Shown here: piece by piece, positions 1-7,717 of the stretch
Layout: each line of letters starts with the position of its first letter
How positions within the stretch are numbered: the first letter of the stretch is position 1
DNA from: Chloroflexota bacterium
GTDB lineage: Bacteria; Chloroflexota; Dehalococcoidia; GIF9; UBA5629
Length of the DNA: 32,332 nt
Assembly (NCBI GenBank): GCA_016865895.1
Contig: VGNY01000013.1
Span: forward strand, 1 to 32,332
Direction: 5' to 3'
Notes under the pieces: generated by a model
What the model was told of the DNA's origin: nothing
Seen by the model: the letters and a program-made list of their open reading frames with translations, nothing else
The model's database searches: none
Made by a program: the position numbers and the translations under genes

Positions 1-2
1 TC

Positions 3-1199
3 CTTCTGGAACGGCTGGCTTCCCAGATCTCCATACCGGTGGAAAATAGCCGCCTCTATGCAAAAGCTGAACAAAGAGCTCGTGTCGATGAACTCACTAG
101 TTTGTTCAACCGCCGCCATTTCGATGAGAGCCTGAAACAAGAGATTGACCGCCATTCTCGCTATGGCGGCGCGCTGGGTCTGGTTTTAGTCGACCTTGAT
201 TTCTTTAAAGCCTACAATGACAAGTACGGACATATGGCTGGTGATAAGATACTAGCACAAATTGGACAGTTGGTGGAAAGGTCGGTAAGAACCACTGACA
301 TAGCTTTTCGCTACGGCGGTGATGAGTTTGCCATCCTCTTGCCTCAGACAGTAACTGATGACGCCTTTATTGTAGCCGAGCGAGTCCGGGGAAAGATTGC
401 CAGTGAAATGAGAGGCAAGCAAATTAGGATAACTGCCAGCCTCGGCTTAGCTTCCTGGCCCGGTGACGGAGTAACGCCAGACGAGATTTTAACTGCTGCT
501 GATAGGGCACTTTATTACGCTAAGCAAACTGGAGGTGACCGGACATACGTGGCATCCAAAATGCTGCCTTCTTTGGCTGAAACGGCTGCTTCAGGAGTTA
601 CTTCTGAAAAGGAGGCTTTAAGCATCATTTATGCCTTAGCTGCGACCATTGAGGCTAGAGACCTGTATACCTATGGTCATTCACGTAAGGTTAGTGGTTA
701 TGCTGTGGCTCTAGCTGAGGCTCTAGGCTTGCCTTCGGAAAAAGTAGCCATAATTAGCACCTCGGCTTTGCTCCACGATATCGGTAAGATAGGCGTTCCC
801 GATGATGTCCTCAACAAAATCGGCAAACTTGAAGCTCAAGGGTGGGAACTCATTAAGACTCATCCTAAATTGTCAGCTACTATAGTTGGACATGTCCTCA
901 GCCTAGTTTCTTGTCTGCCAGCTATTCTTCACCATCATGAACGATGGGATGGCACCGGCTATCCATCCGGGCTAAAGGGCGAGGCTATTCCACTTGAAGC
1001 TCGTATTCTGGCTATTGCCGACGCCTTTGACGCTATGACATCATCTCGCCCCTACCGTGGCTCCCTATCCTACAAGAAGGTATTGGAGGAGCTTAAGCGA
1101 TGTTCCGGCACTCAGTTTGACCCGAAGCTGATTGAGATTTTCCTGCCAATTGCTCTGGCTACAAGCTCCGGAGGTGTTTGGCATAGGAGAAAAGCATGA
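3..1199 (+). CDS. GAF(partial)-GGDEF-HD-GYP cyclic-di-GMP signalling protein, 5' truncated by window edge
   Basis: The frame is open from the first in-frame codon at 3, and the first residues (LLERLASQISIPVENSRLY) look like the end of a GAF sensor domain. The GTG at 39 is therefore unlikely to be the true start. Counting from position 3, a GGDEF diguanylate cyclase domain carries an intact GGDEF at residues 105-109. An RTTD matching the product-inhibition I-site RxxD lies exactly five residues before it. A C-terminal HD-GYP phosphodiesterase domain follows, with HDIGK (258-262) and HHERWDGTGYP (ending at 321). Both catalytic signatures are intact, so the protein could both make and degrade c-di-GMP; which activity dominates cannot be read from sequence. 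It is cytosolic as far as visible. It is transcribed away from the methyltransferase downstream, which is on the other strand. Confidence 0.93.
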   Translation, partial: LLERLASQISIPVENSRLYAKAEQRARVDELTSLFNRRHFDESLKQEIDRHSRYGGALGLVLVDLDFFKAYNDKYGHMAGDKILAQIGQLVERSVRTTDIAFRYGGDEFAILLPQTVTDDAFIVAERVRGKIASEMRGKQIRITASLGLASWPGDGVTPDEILTAADRALYYAKQTGGDRTYVASKMLPSLAETAASGVTSEKEALSIIYALAATIEARDLYTYGHSRKVSGYAVALAEALGLPSEKVAIISTSALLHDIGKIGVPDDVLNKIGKLEAQGWELIKTHPKLSATIVGHVLSLVSCLPAILHHHERWDGTGYPSGLKGEAIPLEARILAIADAFDAMTSSRPYRGSLSYKKVLEELKRCSGTQFDPKLIEIFLPIALATSSGGVWHRRKA

Positions 1200-1270
1200 C
1201 AGGTCAGAGCGGATGAAACAGTGATGTCATATAGCCGCAAGGTCTTGCCTCACTAAATGTCCTCTCAAAG

Positions 1271-1288
1271 GCGACCTTAAAAGGTCGC
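1271..1288. repeat. GCGACC/GGTCGC hairpin element
   Basis: GCGACCTT and AAGGTCGC form a perfect inverted repeat around a short A-rich centre, flanked by AAATGT on the left and ACATTT on the right, which can also pair. It lies between the c-di-GMP gene and the convergent methyltransferase. There is no U-run, so it is not an obvious intrinsic terminator. A related GACCCTAAAGAGTC version occurs near 23690-23710. Confidence 0.5.
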
Positions 1289-1321
1289 AACTACATTTGT
1301 TGGTTCAGCGCCAGAGACGGC

Positions 1322-2008
1322 CTACTTTTTGATGAGAGCACATATATTCTGAGAAAAAAATCTCAATGGGAAGCGGTGGGATTTCTCTGGGAACATGCTG
1401 AGGACTCGAAAACCAGCTTGGGTTAACAGCTTGTAGAGTTCTAGATAGGAAAACAGGTAATAGTAACGATAGAGTATTCTGCCCCCTGATTTCCATGGTA
1501 CATTGACCTCTTTCCCTTTCAGCCAGAAACCTGGCTGCCAGCGGTTCCAAACGGTGACAAAGGCTTCACCACCAGGCTTAAGAACCCGCCTTAATTCCCA
1601 AAAGGCTTTCTGTCTTTGCTTATCTCCTCGAATATGGTGATAGGTAGCTACTGCAATTGCCCAGTCAAAGGTGTTATCAGGATAGGGCAAGCAAAGAGCA
1701 TCGGTAACTGCCAGGTTGACCTCAAAGTCGAACTTAGCAGCATACTTTTGTGCCAGTTTGAGCATCTGCACAGAAAAGTCTACTCCCCATAGCTCGAAAT
1801 TTTCTTTAAAGGGCAAAAAGTCTGGACCATGAGCACAGCCGACATTCAAAAGCCTCCCCTGACGCCACCTAATTGCCATCGCCTCAAGTTCTTCGGTGAA
1901 GCGAGACCAGTGTCTTAACCGATACCAGCTATCGGCTATTTCGTCAAACACTTCCCTGTTTATTGACATAGTCTGTAAATCTGCTAAACTCTGACGTAAG
2001 GAAAACAT
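1322..2008 (-). CDS. Trm9/ALKBH8-like class I SAM-dependent methyltransferase (probable tRNA wobble-uridine methyltransferase)
   Basis: This is a 228-residue Rossmann methyltransferase. Motif I is LLNVGCAHG (about 53-61), the acidic motif II is GVDFS, and DALCLPYPDNTFDWAIAVATYHH followed by LRRVLKPGGEAFVTVW gives motifs III-V. The opening FDEIADSWYRLRHW, the 'KGKEVNVPWK' stretch and the 'YYYLFSYLELYKLLTQAGF' end resemble the eukaryotic Trm9/ALKBH8 methyltransferase domain, which methylates 5-carboxymethyl-U34. Its divergent neighbour is elp3, the enzyme that makes the cm5U34 precursor, which strongly favours this reading over a generic methyltransferase. No Trm112 partner is in the window. 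The start is uncertain: ATG at 2008, or an internal ATG at 1969 that fits the family better; neither has a good ribosome binding site. Confidence 0.8.
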   Translation of the reverse strand: MFSLRQSLADLQTMSINREVFDEIADSWYRLRHWSRFTEELEAMAIRWRQGRLLNVGCAHGPDFLPFKENFELWGVDFSVQMLKLAQKYAAKFDFEVNLAVTDALCLPYPDNTFDWAIAVATYHHIRGDKQRQKAFWELRRVLKPGGEAFVTVWNRWQPGFWLKGKEVNVPWKSGGRILYRYYYLFSYLELYKLLTQAGFRVLSMFPEKSHRFPLRFFSQNICALIKK

Positions 2009-2047
2009 CCAATAACTATGCCTGTCATTCTAAGTCCTTCGCCTTAT

Positions 2048-2102
2048 GTCATTCTGAGCGAAGCGAAGAATCTAGAGACCCTTCGCTGCCGCTCAGGGTG
2101 AC
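2048..2102. repeat. Dispersed repeat, family A (GTCATTCTGAG type)
   Basis: The element begins GTCATTCTGAGCGAAGCGAAG and ends CGCTCAGGGTGAC, so its ends form an imperfect inverted repeat. A partial copy (GTCATTCTAAG) lies just to its left. It fills the divergent intergenic space between the Trm9-like gene and elp3. Confidence 0.75.
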
Positions 2103-2134
2103 TGATAGACAGCCTTATTTAAGCAAACCATACT

Positions 2135-3502
2135 ATGAGAAAAATTTCAAGGACTATATCTGGGGTGACCCCGGTGGCTGTCATGGGTCAGCCAATAGGC
2201 TGTCCTGGTCAATGCATTTATTGCCCTACTTTCGCTGATGCGCCCAAGAGCTATACTCCAGAATCTCCCGCAGTGCTTAGAGCCAAGAGTTGCAATTATG
2301 AACCCAGACGGCAGGTTGAGGAAAGGATAAGGATTCTTACAGATATGGGGCACCCGGCCGATAAGGTAGAACTCATTGTCATGGGAGGCACCTTTTTGGC
2401 TTATCCCAAAACGTATCAATATCAATTCATAAAGGATTGCTATGATGCCTTGAACGGTAGCCAGTCCCCCAGTTTGGACGTAGCCAAGCAGATGAATGAA
2501 ACGGCCAACCACAGATGCGTAGGGCTGTGCATTGAAACCAGGCCTGATTGGTGTCAAGAACAAGAGGTCAAGAGTATGTTGGAATTCGGGGCTACACGGG
2601 TGGAGTTAGGAGTGCAAACCCTGGATGACCACATCTACCAACTGGTTAAACGAGGGCATACTATAGCCGAGGTGGTGAGAGCTACCAAGTTACTGAAAGA
2701 TTATGGCTTCAAGGTCTATTATCATTGGATGCCGGGATTGCCTGAAGCAACACCTAATCATGATTTGAAGTTGACTCAGCAGCTTTTCGATGACGAAAGT
2801 TTCAGGCCTGACGGGCTAAAACTTTACCCGACACTGGTTATCGCCGGCACTGAGCTTGAGACATGGTACAGGGATAACCGCTATCAGCCATACTCAATGG
2901 ATGAGATGGTGGATTTGATGATAAATATCAAAACCTCGATTCCCAACTATACCAGAATTCCCCGTGTCATGCGTGACATTCCTAGTAAATTTATCGTGGC
3001 TGGTTGTAAGGACTTGGCATTGAGAGGTTCGCTGAAGAAACGCATGGAGGAGATTGGTGTTCGGTGCAATTGTGTCCGCTGTCGAGAGTATGGGCATCGC
3101 CTCAGAGACGGCTGGAGAATTGGAAAACCACACCTGAAGAGGTTGGATTATGAAGCATCTGGAGGAAAAGAGGTATTCCTATCCTTTGAAGACGAAGGGG
3201 AAACTCTCTTCGGTTTACTCCGGATGCGGATAGGTTCTTCGGCAGTTGGCAACGAAGAGCTAGTCATGGTCAGAGAGCTGCATGTCTTTGGTTCTGAAGT
3301 CCCTCTAGGAGAGCAGCGGGTTGGGACAGCTCAACATAGAGGCCTTGGTAATGAGTTGCTCAAAGAGGCTGAAAGGATTGCCAGGGATGAATTTCAAGCT
3401 CGGAAGATAGCTATTATCAGCGGTGTCGGTGCCAGAGAATATTTCCGCTCCGAATTCTGCTATAAGCTAGATAGCGCTTACATGGTTAAGGAGTTAGTAT
3501 AG
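2135..3502 (+). CDS. elp3: Elp3: tRNA uridine(34) 5-carboxymethylaminomethyl-modifying radical SAM/acetyltransferase
   Basis: The 455-residue protein has an N-terminal radical SAM domain with the cluster motif GCPGQCIYCPTF (C23, C27, C30; CX3CX2C), followed by 'IETRPDW' and 'TRVELGVQT', both typical of Elp3. It ends in a GNAT acetyltransferase domain (about 350-455) with 'VRELHVFG' and 'HRGLGNELL', the acetyl-CoA pyrophosphate loop. Elp3 uses acetyl-CoA and SAM radical chemistry to place a carboxymethyl group on U34 of tRNA. Bacterial Elp3 proteins act alone, without Elongator partners, and none are visible here. A further Cys cluster (GVRCNCVRC) lies between the domains. Length is close to that of known bacterial Elp3. 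ATG start; the ribosome binding site is weak. Confidence 0.96.
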   Translation: MRKISRTISGVTPVAVMGQPIGCPGQCIYCPTFADAPKSYTPESPAVLRAKSCNYEPRRQVEERIRILTDMGHPADKVELIVMGGTFLAYPKTYQYQFIKDCYDALNGSQSPSLDVAKQMNETANHRCVGLCIETRPDWCQEQEVKSMLEFGATRVELGVQTLDDHIYQLVKRGHTIAEVVRATKLLKDYGFKVYYHWMPGLPEATPNHDLKLTQQLFDDESFRPDGLKLYPTLVIAGTELETWYRDNRYQPYSMDEMVDLMINIKTSIPNYTRIPRVMRDIPSKFIVAGCKDLALRGSLKKRMEEIGVRCNCVRCREYGHRLRDGWRIGKPHLKRLDYEASGGKEVFLSFEDEGETLFGLLRMRIGSSAVGNEELVMVRELHVFGSEVPLGEQRVGTAQHRGLGNELLKEAERIARDEFQARKIAIISGVGAREYFRSEFCYKLDSAYMVKELV

Positions 3503-4459
3503 ATGGCAAGCTACAAAGTGGCCTTCGGATACTTCGATTAGGTCGGGCTCTTTTTGAGAACAAATTGGTAGTACCCGATGGCATCTGGGATGGAAGCAGC
3601 AGCCAGGTGGTGGGTTGAGGGGTGAAGGAACATCACCACGCAACAATATTCTGTCTTTGACTTTTGATTTCAGGCTGGGGGCCGCTGACAGCAGAGCTTC
3701 AGTGTAAGGATGGAGAGGATTACCAAAAATTTCCTTCTTACCAGCTAACTCAGCGATTTTTCCCAAATACATTACAGCCACTCTATGTGCCATGTGCTTT
3801 ATCACTGACAAATCGTGAGCAACGAACAAATAAGCAAGCCCGAACTTTTCCTGAATATCCGTCATCAGATTTAGAATTTGAGCTTGTATGGATACATCCA
3901 AGGCGCTCACCGGCTCATCGGCAATAATGAGTTTCGGGTTTACGGCTAAAGCACGAGCGATTCCAATACGCTGTTTTTGGCCGCCGCTAAACTCATGGGG
4001 ATATAGGGCAACTTGTCTGGATTCCATGCCGACTTGCTCCAACAGCTCATCCACCCTTTCAGCCCGCTCCCTGTCATCACCAATGTTATGGATAACTAAA
4101 GGCTCACATATAGAATCACCCACGGTCATCCTTGGGTCAAGCGAGGCATCAGGGTCTTGAAATATTATTTGAATTTCTTTCCTTAATTCCCTAAGCCCTT
4201 TTTTGTCCAGCCTGGCTACATCAGTTCCTCTAAATAAGATTTCCCCGCTGGTCGGCTCTTCCAACCGTGGAATAGTTCTGCCCAAGGTTGATTTGCCACA
4301 CCCTGATTCACCGACTAAACCGAGGATTTCCTTCTCTGCAATATGGAAGGTTACCCCATCTACAGCTTTTATATCGCCGATATGTCGAGAAAATAGCCCT
4401 GCAGTTACCGGAAAATACTTTTTCAGGTTTCTTATTTGTAATAACTTGCGATTAAGCAT
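3494..4459 (-). CDS. Oligopeptide/dipeptide ABC transporter ATP-binding protein, OppF/DppF type
   Basis: This 321-residue ABC ATPase has Walker A GESGCGKST (about 50-58), Q-loop IIFQDP, signature FSGGQKQR (157-164), Walker B LIIADEP (177-183), and the C-terminal oligopeptide extension with a Cys-rich GCCFHPRCHRVLPIC. It would energise the two permeases upstream together with the OppD-type ATPase. I chose the ATG at 4459 (MLNRKLLQI). The open frame extends upstream, but that extension is read from a dispersed repeat and has no ribosome binding site, whereas a GAGG precedes 4459. Its 3' end overlaps the end of convergent elp3 by 9 nt. It is the last gene of the transporter cluster. Confidence 0.94.
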   Translation of the reverse strand: MLNRKLLQIRNLKKYFPVTAGLFSRHIGDIKAVDGVTFHIAEKEILGLVGESGCGKSTLGRTIPRLEEPTSGEILFRGTDVARLDKKGLRELRKEIQIIFQDPDASLDPRMTVGDSICEPLVIHNIGDDRERAERVDELLEQVGMESRQVALYPHEFSGGQKQRIGIARALAVNPKLIIADEPVSALDVSIQAQILNLMTDIQEKFGLAYLFVAHDLSVIKHMAHRVAVMYLGKIAELAGKKEIFGNPLHPYTEALLSAAPSLKSKVKDRILLRGDVPSPLNPPPGCCFHPRCHRVLPICSQKEPDLIEVSEGHFVACHLY

Positions 4460-4475
4460 TTGAAAAGCCTCGGCT

Positions 4476-4549
4476 GTCACCCTGAGCGCAGCGAAAGGTC
4501 TCAAAATTCTTCGGTCGCCCCGATAAAATCGGGGCTCCCTCAGAATGAC
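4476..4549. repeat. Dispersed repeat, family A, with CCCCGAT/ATCGGGG hairpin
   Basis: It starts GTCACCCTGAGCGCAGCGAAA and ends CTCAGAATGAC. The interior carries a perfect CCCCGAT-aaa-ATCGGGG hairpin at 4518-4534. It separates the two ATPase genes, so it could also attenuate or stabilise the polycistronic transcript. Confidence 0.8.
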
Positions 4550-4579
4550 AGATGCTCATTAAGTGATTCAGCATTTGTT

Positions 4580-5554
4580 TCATTTATACAAGTGACAACT
4601 TATCCTGTGCTCTCTGGAAATTACTATCTCTGGTGGCTCGTGTTGGCTGCAGATACCCATCACCTTTGGGCACCTGGGATGGAAAGCACAGCCTTGAGGC
4701 ATTTCACTAGGGTTGGGCGTTGTGCCGGGAATTGATGCTAGTCTGTCTGCAGTTTTAGAAAGGTCGGGCAGACATTCGATTAAACCAGCCGTGTAAGGAT
4801 GTTTTGGCTCACCGATTATTTCAGAAACTGGCGCTGTTTCGACATCCTTCCCCCCGTACATAATTACAGCTCTGTCTCCTATTTCAGCCACTACCGCCAG
4901 GTCATGGGTTATGAAGAGAAGTGACATCTGCCTTTTAGCCTTTAGCTCACGAAAAATATCGAGGATTTGAGCTTTGATAGTGACATCTACGGCAGTGGTT
5001 GGTTCGTCAGCGATAAGGATTTTAGGGTCGCAGGACAGACTCATAGCTATAAGAGCCCTCTGTTTCATACCACCGGATAACTGGTGTGGATAATAGCTCA
5101 TGACTCTCTCCACCGAAGGTATGCCCATTTCATTGAGCAAGGTCATAGCCCTTTCTCTAGCCTCGCTATGCTCCATTGGCAGGTGAAGCTTTATCTGCTC
5201 TACTATCTGGTCACCTATGGTCAACACCGGATTCAAGGCGGATTGTGCTTCTTGAAAGACAATGGCAATATCGTTACCCCTGATTTGCCTTAGCTGCTTC
5301 GGAGAACATTTGGCTAAATCCAAGCCATTATAGCTTATCTGACCATCAACTATTCTACCCGGTGGACTATCAATTAAGCCCAGAATGGATAGTGCTGTTA
5401 CCGTCTTACCACAGCCAGATTCGCCAACAAGGCAGAGACATTCTCCCCTTATCAGTTCAAAGTTGACGTCATCCACTGCCTTAACTACACCACGACGGGT
5501 GAAAAAGTATGTCTTCAGATGGCTGACCTTCAAAATTGTATTGTCCATAATCAC
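4580..5554 (-). CDS. Oligopeptide/dipeptide ABC transporter ATP-binding protein, OppD/DppD type
   Basis: This 324-residue ATPase has Walker A GESGCGKT (44-51), signature LSGGMKQR (159-166), Walker B ILIADEP (about 179-185) and the family's C-terminal Cys motif (GCAFHPRCPKVMGIC). After Walker B the usual ALDVT reads AVDVT, a mild variant. The start is taken as GTG at 5554, with AGGTGA about 11 nt upstream; the ATG at 5548 is a possible alternative. It pairs with the OppF-type ATPase downstream to form the nucleotide-binding dimer of the importer. The substrate (peptide, nickel complex or other small molecule) cannot be decided from sequence. Confidence 0.94.
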   Translation of the reverse strand: MIMDNTILKVSHLKTYFFTRRGVVKAVDDVNFELIRGECLCLVGESGCGKTVTALSILGLIDSPPGRIVDGQISYNGLDLAKCSPKQLRQIRGNDIAIVFQEAQSALNPVLTIGDQIVEQIKLHLPMEHSEARERAMTLLNEMGIPSVERVMSYYPHQLSGGMKQRALIAMSLSCDPKILIADEPTTAVDVTIKAQILDIFRELKAKRQMSLLFITHDLAVVAEIGDRAVIMYGGKDVETAPVSEIIGEPKHPYTAGLIECLPDLSKTADRLASIPGTTPNPSEMPQGCAFHPRCPKVMGICSQHEPPEIVISREHRISCHLYK

Positions 5555-5573
5555 ACTTGGTTATCACCTAAAT

Positions 5574-5609
5574 GAGATTCTTCGGTCACTTCGTTCCCTC
5601 AGAATGACA
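5574..5609. repeat. Dispersed repeat, family A, right half only
   Basis: GAGATTCTTCGGTCACTTCG followed by CTCAGAATGAC matches the right-hand half of the longer family A elements. It lies between the permease and OppD genes. Confidence 0.65.
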
Positions 5610-5619
5610 GATAGAACGT

Positions 5620-6582
5620 CTAAATGTTGCTCTTAGGGTCAAAGGCATCTCTAAGACCGTCACCTAAAAAGTTGAAAGCAAGGACTGTTAGGAAAATCAT
5701 AATCCCTGGCTCTACAGCCACCCACCAGGCAGTGTTCAGGCTGTGCTGCCCACTTTCCAAGATTATCCCCCAGCTAGGTACTGTTGGGTCGCCCAAACCA
5801 ATAAAGCTCAGAGCAGCTTCAGCTAATATTACCCCCGGGATAGCCAGTGTAGCCATAACTATAATCAGGCTGATGACATTGGGTATGAGGTGGCGGAAAA
5901 CGACCCTGTTGTCGCTGGCACCCATAGCCTTAGCAGCGGTAACGAATTCCCGTGTCCTCAGCGATAGACCTTCGCTTCTAATAAGCCTGGCAGCACCTGT
6001 CCAGCCGGTCAACCCGATTGCCAGCACTATGATAGCCAAGCTGGGACCAAAAATGAAGACTATAAGCACCAGCAATAGAAAGAAGGGGAAGGTCATCATA
6101 ACATCAGTGAATCTCATCAGAGTGTTGTCGGCCCAGCCACCCAGATATGCCGACAGGACACCGATAATCGTCCCCAAGATTATGGCTATGCCGGTGGCAA
6201 TCAAACCAACCAACAAAGATACCCTGGCTCCGGAAATTAGCATCGCCAGCATATCACGACCTTTACTATCCGTGCCCAACGGGTGTTTCCAGTTTCCAGA
6301 AACTTTTGTGGTGGTAAATTCATCGGTTTCAATGTTGTAGATAGATTGCTCGATGGCAAAACCAACAGGCGGCAAGTTCTTCTCTTCAAAGTTGACCAAT
6401 GTAGGGTCTAATGTAAAGAAAGGGCCGACTACAGCCAATAGAACCAGGAATATTATGAATGCCAGACCGAAAATAGCCAGCTTGTTTCTCTTTGTCCTCT
6501 GCCAGTAATAATTAACCAGCCGCGAGTTGCTATATAACGGCCGACTAATCTTTCGAACTATGTCTCCCAGCCTCTTAGTCAT
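5620..6582 (-). CDS. Peptide-type ABC transporter permease, DppC/OppC family
   Basis: This is an inner-membrane permease of 320 residues. An N-terminal cytosolic stretch leads into a first transmembrane segment (LAIFGLAFIIFLVLLAVVGPFF), followed by the periplasmic loop typical of OppC and then about five more hydrophobic segments. The EAA loop that docks the ATPase reads ...VTAAKAMGASDNRVVFRHLIPN. I chose the ATG at 6582 because it overlaps the stop of the upstream permease by 8 nt (ATGACTAA), a translational-coupling arrangement. A TTG further upstream lies deeper in the neighbouring gene. It forms the translocation channel together with the OppB-type partner. Confidence 0.95.
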   Translation of the reverse strand: MTKRLGDIVRKISRPLYSNSRLVNYYWQRTKRNKLAIFGLAFIIFLVLLAVVGPFFTLDPTLVNFEEKNLPPVGFAIEQSIYNIETDEFTTTKVSGNWKHPLGTDSKGRDMLAMLISGARVSLLVGLIATGIAIILGTIIGVLSAYLGGWADNTLMRFTDVMMTFPFFLLLVLIVFIFGPSLAIIVLAIGLTGWTGAARLIRSEGLSLRTREFVTAAKAMGASDNRVVFRHLIPNVISLIIVMATLAIPGVILAEAALSFIGLGDPTVPSWGIILESGQHSLNTAWWVAVEPGIMIFLTVLAFNFLGDGLRDAFDPKSNI

Positions 6583-7552
6583 ATCTAATCCTCGGGTCAA
6601 GATAGGTGTAGGTAATGTCCGCCAATAAGTTCACCAGTAGCACTATAAATGTCCCGATAAGGGTCACAGCTATTACCACAGGATAATCATTGGCAAAGAT
6701 GGCCTTGAAGGATATTTGCCCCAGCCCGGGGATACCGAAAATAATCTCGGTGAGATAAGCCCCACCAAAAACTATGCTACCCAAATCAAACAGCATGATA
6801 GTAACTAGAGGTAGCAAAGCATTCCTGAAGACATGCTTGCCAATAACGGTTCGTTCCGGCAGCCCCTTGGCTCGTGCAGTAGTGACAAACGCCTTCCTCA
6901 AATTATCGAGCATCGCTGACCTCGTATATCTGACATACCCTGCCAACATCCCTGTACCTAATGTCAGAACAGGCAACACTAGCGCTTTTAGATTCTCAAG
7001 GGAAAACAGAGGCAAGGTGGTATCATAGTAGGTCTTGAACAGCCCTAGTTGCACTGAGAAAATCAGGATAAGCATGACACCAAGCCAGAAATTGGGAATT
7101 GATATCCCAATAAAAGAGAGTAAGGTGAAAGTATAGTCTGCCTTAGTATATTGCTTAACTGCTGAGTAGATACCAATCAAGATGCCGAGTAAAGCGGCAA
7201 ACAGGCTGCTTAAGAGTATGAGTTGAAAGGAATAAATCCAGTGCTTCTTGATTAGCTCAACTACTGGCATTGAGGTGCTGAAAGACCAGCCCCAGTTTCC
7301 CCGGAACAGATTGCCCATATAATCTGCATATTGCTCCCATATGGGTTTATCCACCCCATACCTAGCCTCAATAGCAGCTACTACTTGTGTTACGTCATGT
7401 CCCCCCGCAGCTATATTAGCTAGGTATCTGTCGGCCGGTGAGTTCGGACCAACTCTGACTAAAACAAAGGTGACGGTTAATATACCCCAGGCGATAATTA
7501 CCGAATAGATGAGCCTTTTAATGACGTAATCTCTAAGCCAGCTCTTTCCCAT
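6575..7552 (-). CDS. Peptide-type ABC transporter permease, DppB/OppB family
   Basis: This 325-residue inner-membrane permease begins MGKSWLRDYVIKRLIYSVIIAWGILTVTFVLVR, the usual OppB/DppB opening with a first transmembrane helix. Several further helices follow, with the EAA motif VTTARAKGLPERTVIGKHVFRNALLP. It ends ITYTYLDPRIRYD, the standard family C-terminus. Its stop overlaps the start of the OppC-type gene, so the two are probably translated together. ATG start at 7552, with a weak upstream ribosome binding site. A family A repeat lies in the gap to the binding-protein gene. Confidence 0.95.
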   Translation of the reverse strand: MGKSWLRDYVIKRLIYSVIIAWGILTVTFVLVRVGPNSPADRYLANIAAGGHDVTQVVAAIEARYGVDKPIWEQYADYMGNLFRGNWGWSFSTSMPVVELIKKHWIYSFQLILLSSLFAALLGILIGIYSAVKQYTKADYTFTLLSFIGISIPNFWLGVMLILIFSVQLGLFKTYYDTTLPLFSLENLKALVLPVLTLGTGMLAGYVRYTRSAMLDNLRKAFVTTARAKGLPERTVIGKHVFRNALLPLVTIMLFDLGSIVFGGAYLTEIIFGIPGLGQISFKAIFANDYPVVIAVTLIGTFIVLLVNLLADITYTYLDPRIRYD

Positions 7553-7569
7553 GGCAGGTGTTTCGCCCC

Positions 7570-7670
7570 GTCATCCTGAACGAAGTGAAGGGTCTAGGTC
7601 TTTCAGTCGTCCCGATAAAATCGGGACTCCTTCAGAATGACATTAAACGAAGGGCTCCCCTCAGAATGAC
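7570..7670. repeat. Dispersed repeat, family A, composite
   Basis: GTCATCCTGAACGAAGTGAAG opens the element. The interior holds a TCCCGAT-aaa-ATCGGGA hairpin, and two successive CAGAATGAC ends close it. About 68 nt here are nearly identical, in inverted orientation, to 10951-11018. Confidence 0.8.
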
Positions 7671-7717
7671 AAAAGTGAGAGAAACTGTATAAACAACTAA
7701 GCACAAAGGTGTTCACT

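Noticed and set aside
2147-2563. Open frame antisense to the elp3 N-terminal region
   Set aside because: elp3 is unequivocal here, including its radical SAM cysteines; the antisense translation has no recognisable features.
4460-4504. Upstream extension of the OppF-type ATPase
   Set aside because: The extra 15 residues are translated from a family A dispersed repeat and there is no ribosome binding site; ATG 4459 matches the family start.
5624-6340. Long open frame (238 codons) on the plus strand
   Set aside because: It is antisense to the DppC-type permease, whose transmembrane and EAA motifs are clear; no recognisable protein or ribosome binding site on this strand.
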